Source: Fibrobacter sp. UWB11
GTDB taxonomy: Bacteria > Fibrobacterota > Fibrobacteria > Fibrobacterales > Fibrobacteraceae
Assembly: GCF_900143015.1 (NCBI RefSeq)
Contig: NZ_FSRT01000002.1
Span: 801,198 to 865,197 of the forward strand
Direction of reading: 5' to 3'
Length of the DNA: 64,000 bases
The first letter of the stretch is position 1. Each line of letters opens with the position of its first letter. Both the position numbers and the translations under genes were made by a program. The notes below the pieces were generated by a model, which saw nothing but the letters and a program-made list of their open reading frames with translations, did no database searches and had not been told where the DNA came from. Positions 62,197 through 64,000 of the stretch are shown piece after piece.

Positions 62197-63555
62197 ATGA
62201 AAAAACGTTTATTGAGTTCTTTATGTGTCGCAGGTGCTGTGGCCATGTTTGTTGGTTGTGGTGATGATGCCGCTACGCCGTTTGCTCCTACGCCGGCTTC
62301 GTCGTCGAGTTTAGTTTGGGATAACCAAAGCAGTTCTAGCAATGGCGCGAATAACAATTTAGGTTCTAGTTCTTCTGTGGTGCCGGAATCTAGTGTCTCT
62401 AATCCAGGTTCTAGCTCTTCCGTTATTGTTCCGCCGGGCTCTAGCTCCAGCGTAGTCAATCCGCTGCAGTCTAGTTCGTCTGTAAATCCGTCTTCTAGTG
62501 CAACTCCGACTTCTTCTGCAACGGAGAGCTCTAGCAGCAACGCTCCGAATCTCGACGAGAATGGTTTCCCGACTCTTGAATCTTACGGTCCGCCTCCTGA
62601 GTCTTATACCAAGGACATTCTGAGCAATGGCAAGACCGGTTGGAGCAGCCGTTATTGGGATGCTTGCAAGCCGCACTGTTCTTGGCTTAGCAGTGTTGAT
62701 ACCTCGAGCGAGGAGACATATCAGGCCGGTCGCACCGTGGCGCGCAACTGCAATATTCACGACGTAGAAGTTCCTGCATTTACGCTTGGACATGCAGTAC
62801 AGCAATACTGGATGGGTTACGAAGGCACGAATAGCGCTTGCGTCAACTCGAATGCCGGTGGTACTTATACTTGTACGGACATGGCACCTATCCAGGTGAA
62901 CGAGAATCTTTCGTACGGCTACGTGGCGGGTTCTGGCGGTCTTTACAAGTACGGCTGTGGCAAGTGCTACCATTTGCAATATAATGGCGGCAACCATGCT
63001 AATGATGTCAAGGCGACCCACAAGGCTCTTAAGGGTAAGCATATTGTGGTGATGGTTTCCAATATCGGTTACGATGTGGAAGATGGCCAGTTTGACTTGA
63101 TGGTGCCAGGTGGTGGCGTGGGTGCCTTCAATGCTCTCTCTACTCAAATTGGTGTGCCTGCTAGCGGTCTTGGTGCCAATGGCGGTGGATTCTTGTCAGA
63201 ATGTCAGATCTCTCTTGGTTGGGATAACACCGTGGAAGCTTATCAGCAATGCGTCCTCAATAAGTGCGACGAGGTCTTCAAGGACTGGCCGAACCTGTTG
63301 CGCGGTTGCCGCTGGTATGCGGAATGGTTTATGGCTGCCGACAACCCGACATTCAACTGGGAAGAGGTGGAATGCCCACAGTACCTCATTGACCACTATA
63401 TGACCAAGTTCAATACGACCAAAGAAAATCGCTGGCGTTGGCATGACGATTGGTCTGATTACAAGAAAGGCGACGTGCTTGACACGGTTTACTGCTGGAA
63501 AGATGGTGAAAACCCGAATGACCCGAATGGCAAGGGTGCTGGTTGTCAACCATAA
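62197..63555 (+). CDS. Lipoprotein GH45 endoglucanase (third copy)
   Basis: The 452-residue protein has a lipoprotein signal (FVGC, C21), then a poly-Ser linker (about 30-125) and the GH45 domain from about 140. SSRYWDACKPHCSW gives D155 and GQFDLMVPGGGVGAFN gives D300, both catalytic acids. It lacks the N-terminal repeated modules of the other two, and the usual FNGC cysteine after the second Asp is replaced (FNALS). A longer C-terminal extension (FNTTKENRWRWHDDWSDYKK, YCWKDGENPNDPNGKGAGCQP-type tail) is extra. The start has a good AAGG site. Confidence 0.9.
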   Translation: MKKRLLSSLCVAGAVAMFVGCGDDAATPFAPTPASSSSLVWDNQSSSSNGANNNLGSSSSVVPESSVSNPGSSSSVIVPPGSSSSVVNPLQSSSSVNPSSSATPTSSATESSSSNAPNLDENGFPTLESYGPPPESYTKDILSNGKTGWSSRYWDACKPHCSWLSSVDTSSEETYQAGRTVARNCNIHDVEVPAFTLGHAVQQYWMGYEGTNSACVNSNAGGTYTCTDMAPIQVNENLSYGYVAGSGGLYKYGCGKCYHLQYNGGNHANDVKATHKALKGKHIVVMVSNIGYDVEDGQFDLMVPGGGVGAFNALSTQIGVPASGLGANGGGFLSECQISLGWDNTVEAYQQCVLNKCDEVFKDWPNLLRGCRWYAEWFMAADNPTFNWEEVECPQYLIDHYMTKFNTTKENRWRWHDDWSDYKKGDVLDTVYCWKDGENPNDPNGKGAGCQP

Positions 63556-63620
63556 TTTTAAAAAGATAATTTGTTGTAAAAGTCGCAAATCGCGAACAAA
63601 ATTCAACAATTGCAATCGAA

Positions 63621-63658
63621 AACGTCCCGGAAGCTCCGCTCCCGGGCGTTTTTTTTTA
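63621..63658 (+). terminator. Terminator after the third GH45 gene
   Basis: Stem AACG-CCCGG/CCGGG-CGTT (one bulged T) followed by nine T. Confidence 0.85.
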
Positions 63659-63661
63659 CCC

Positions 63662-63700
63662 CGTCACACTGAACGAAGTGAATGGTCCAGTCATTTCTCG
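63662..63700. repeat. Dispersed repeat (GTCACACTGAACG type)
   Basis: CGTCACACTGAACGAAGTGA followed by ATGGTCCAGTCATTTCTCG. The ending ATTTCTCG also follows the copy at 55491. Confidence 0.65.
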
Positions 63701-63814
63701 TCCCCGGCAAAAAGATTTCTGTTTACAGAATGTGAATAATCTGTCGTGCCGCGGCGCACATCCCGTTTTTTCCGAAAAAAGTGAAAAAAAGTGAAATTTT
63801 TTCACTTTTACCCC

Positions 63815-63842
63815 TTGCAAAGTCATCGTAAAATTCTATAAT
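63815..63842 (+). promoter_or_regulatory. Strong promoter of the presumed rRNA operon
   Basis: TTGCAA (63815-63820), 16-base spacer, TATAAT (63837-63842) followed by a GC-rich GGCGCCG start region. Upstream lies an AT-rich inverted repeat (AAAAGTGAAA/TTTCACTTTT, about 63787-63809) that could act as UP element or block read-through. Confidence 0.8.
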
Positions 63843-63848
63843 TGGCGC

Positions 63849-63989
63849 CGTTCCTGAGAGACGAGGCCGAAACGAAGAAACGAAAGCCGAGAACGAAGGA
63901 AAAAGCGAAAGCCCGCGAGACTTTCGGGAAGATTGAAGGAATCGGAGATGTGCTTAGTGACGGCCCAAGAAAATTTCTTGGAAGTCAAA
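63849..63989 (+). other. rRNA operon leader
   Basis: About 140 purine-rich bases with no open reading frame of note (repeated CGAAA and GAACGAAGG), ending in CCAAGAAAATTTCTTGG, a stem that could be the 16S processing site. The pattern of strong promoter, non-coding leader and AAGAG end supports a 16S rRNA gene next. Confidence 0.55.
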
Positions 63990-64000
63990 TTAATCAAGAG
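63990..64000 (+). rRNA. Probable first bases of 16S rRNA
   Basis: The last bases, AATTAATCAAGAG, match the usual 5' end of 16S rRNA just before TTTGATC. Only about 11 bases are present, so the call rests on the promoter and leader context. Confidence 0.5.

Overview
The window looks like a chromosomal segment of a Fibrobacter species (F. succinogenes or a close relative). The evidence is three secreted glycoside hydrolase family 45 (GH45) cellulases with poly-serine linkers, Gram-negative envelope genes (lipoproteins, a beta-barrel protein) and housekeeping genes of moderate GC content. No database search was possible, so this is inference from protein features.

Layout. 1-10160 (minus strand): tuf followed by the complete S10-spc ribosomal protein operon, running off the left edge in secY. 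10.7-14.4 kb: two tandem GH45 lipoprotein cellulases with a shared N-terminal module of unknown function. 14.4-24.6 kb: a BatD-like/LemA/M48 protease operon, a membrane-anchored AAA+ ATPase, a mini M48-like peptidase, a DUF4954 left-handed beta-helix protein, a glycosyltransferase, a CAT-anticodon tRNA and a metallophosphoesterase. 24.9-28.7 kb (minus): rsmG-parA-parB-M23 peptidase-bactofilin. 28.7-34.2 kb: five parS sites, a family of hairpin repeats, and small genes (two paralogous unknowns, VOC, macro domain, PPOX). 34.2-36.2 kb: a membrane protein and a glycosyltransferase.

36.4-43.8 kb is a strikingly AT-rich island that I read as a RADAR-type antiphage system: rdrA (ATPase) and rdrB (divergent adenosine deaminase). 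They follow two genes not known to me as RADAR partners, a membrane-anchored protein and a radical SAM enzyme. Both transcription units start from nearly identical promoters. rdrB is split into two frames exactly at an A AAA AAA slippery heptamer followed by a possible stem-loop. This is either -1 programmed frameshifting or a homopolymer frameshift mutation.

43.9-48.3 kb (minus): a second LemA, an iron-type alcohol dehydrogenase, a TPR protein and a histidine acid phosphatase. 48.5-62 kb (mostly plus): secA, tmk, a YkuE-like phosphoesterase, a nucleotidyltransferase, two substrate-binding-type proteins, a small Cys-tailed peptide gene, a NYN-domain protein, a CNBD-DUF4388 regulator and purM. 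62.2-63.6 kb: a third GH45 enzyme. The window ends with a strong promoter and leader that appear to enter a 16S rRNA gene at the last bases.

Most highly expressed genes point left in the left half and right in the right half. Together with parABS this suggests that the replication origin lies in or near the middle of the window. Short dispersed repeats are scattered between genes and, notably, inserted in frame inside at least four proteins (a glycosyltransferase, ParB, RsmG and SecA).
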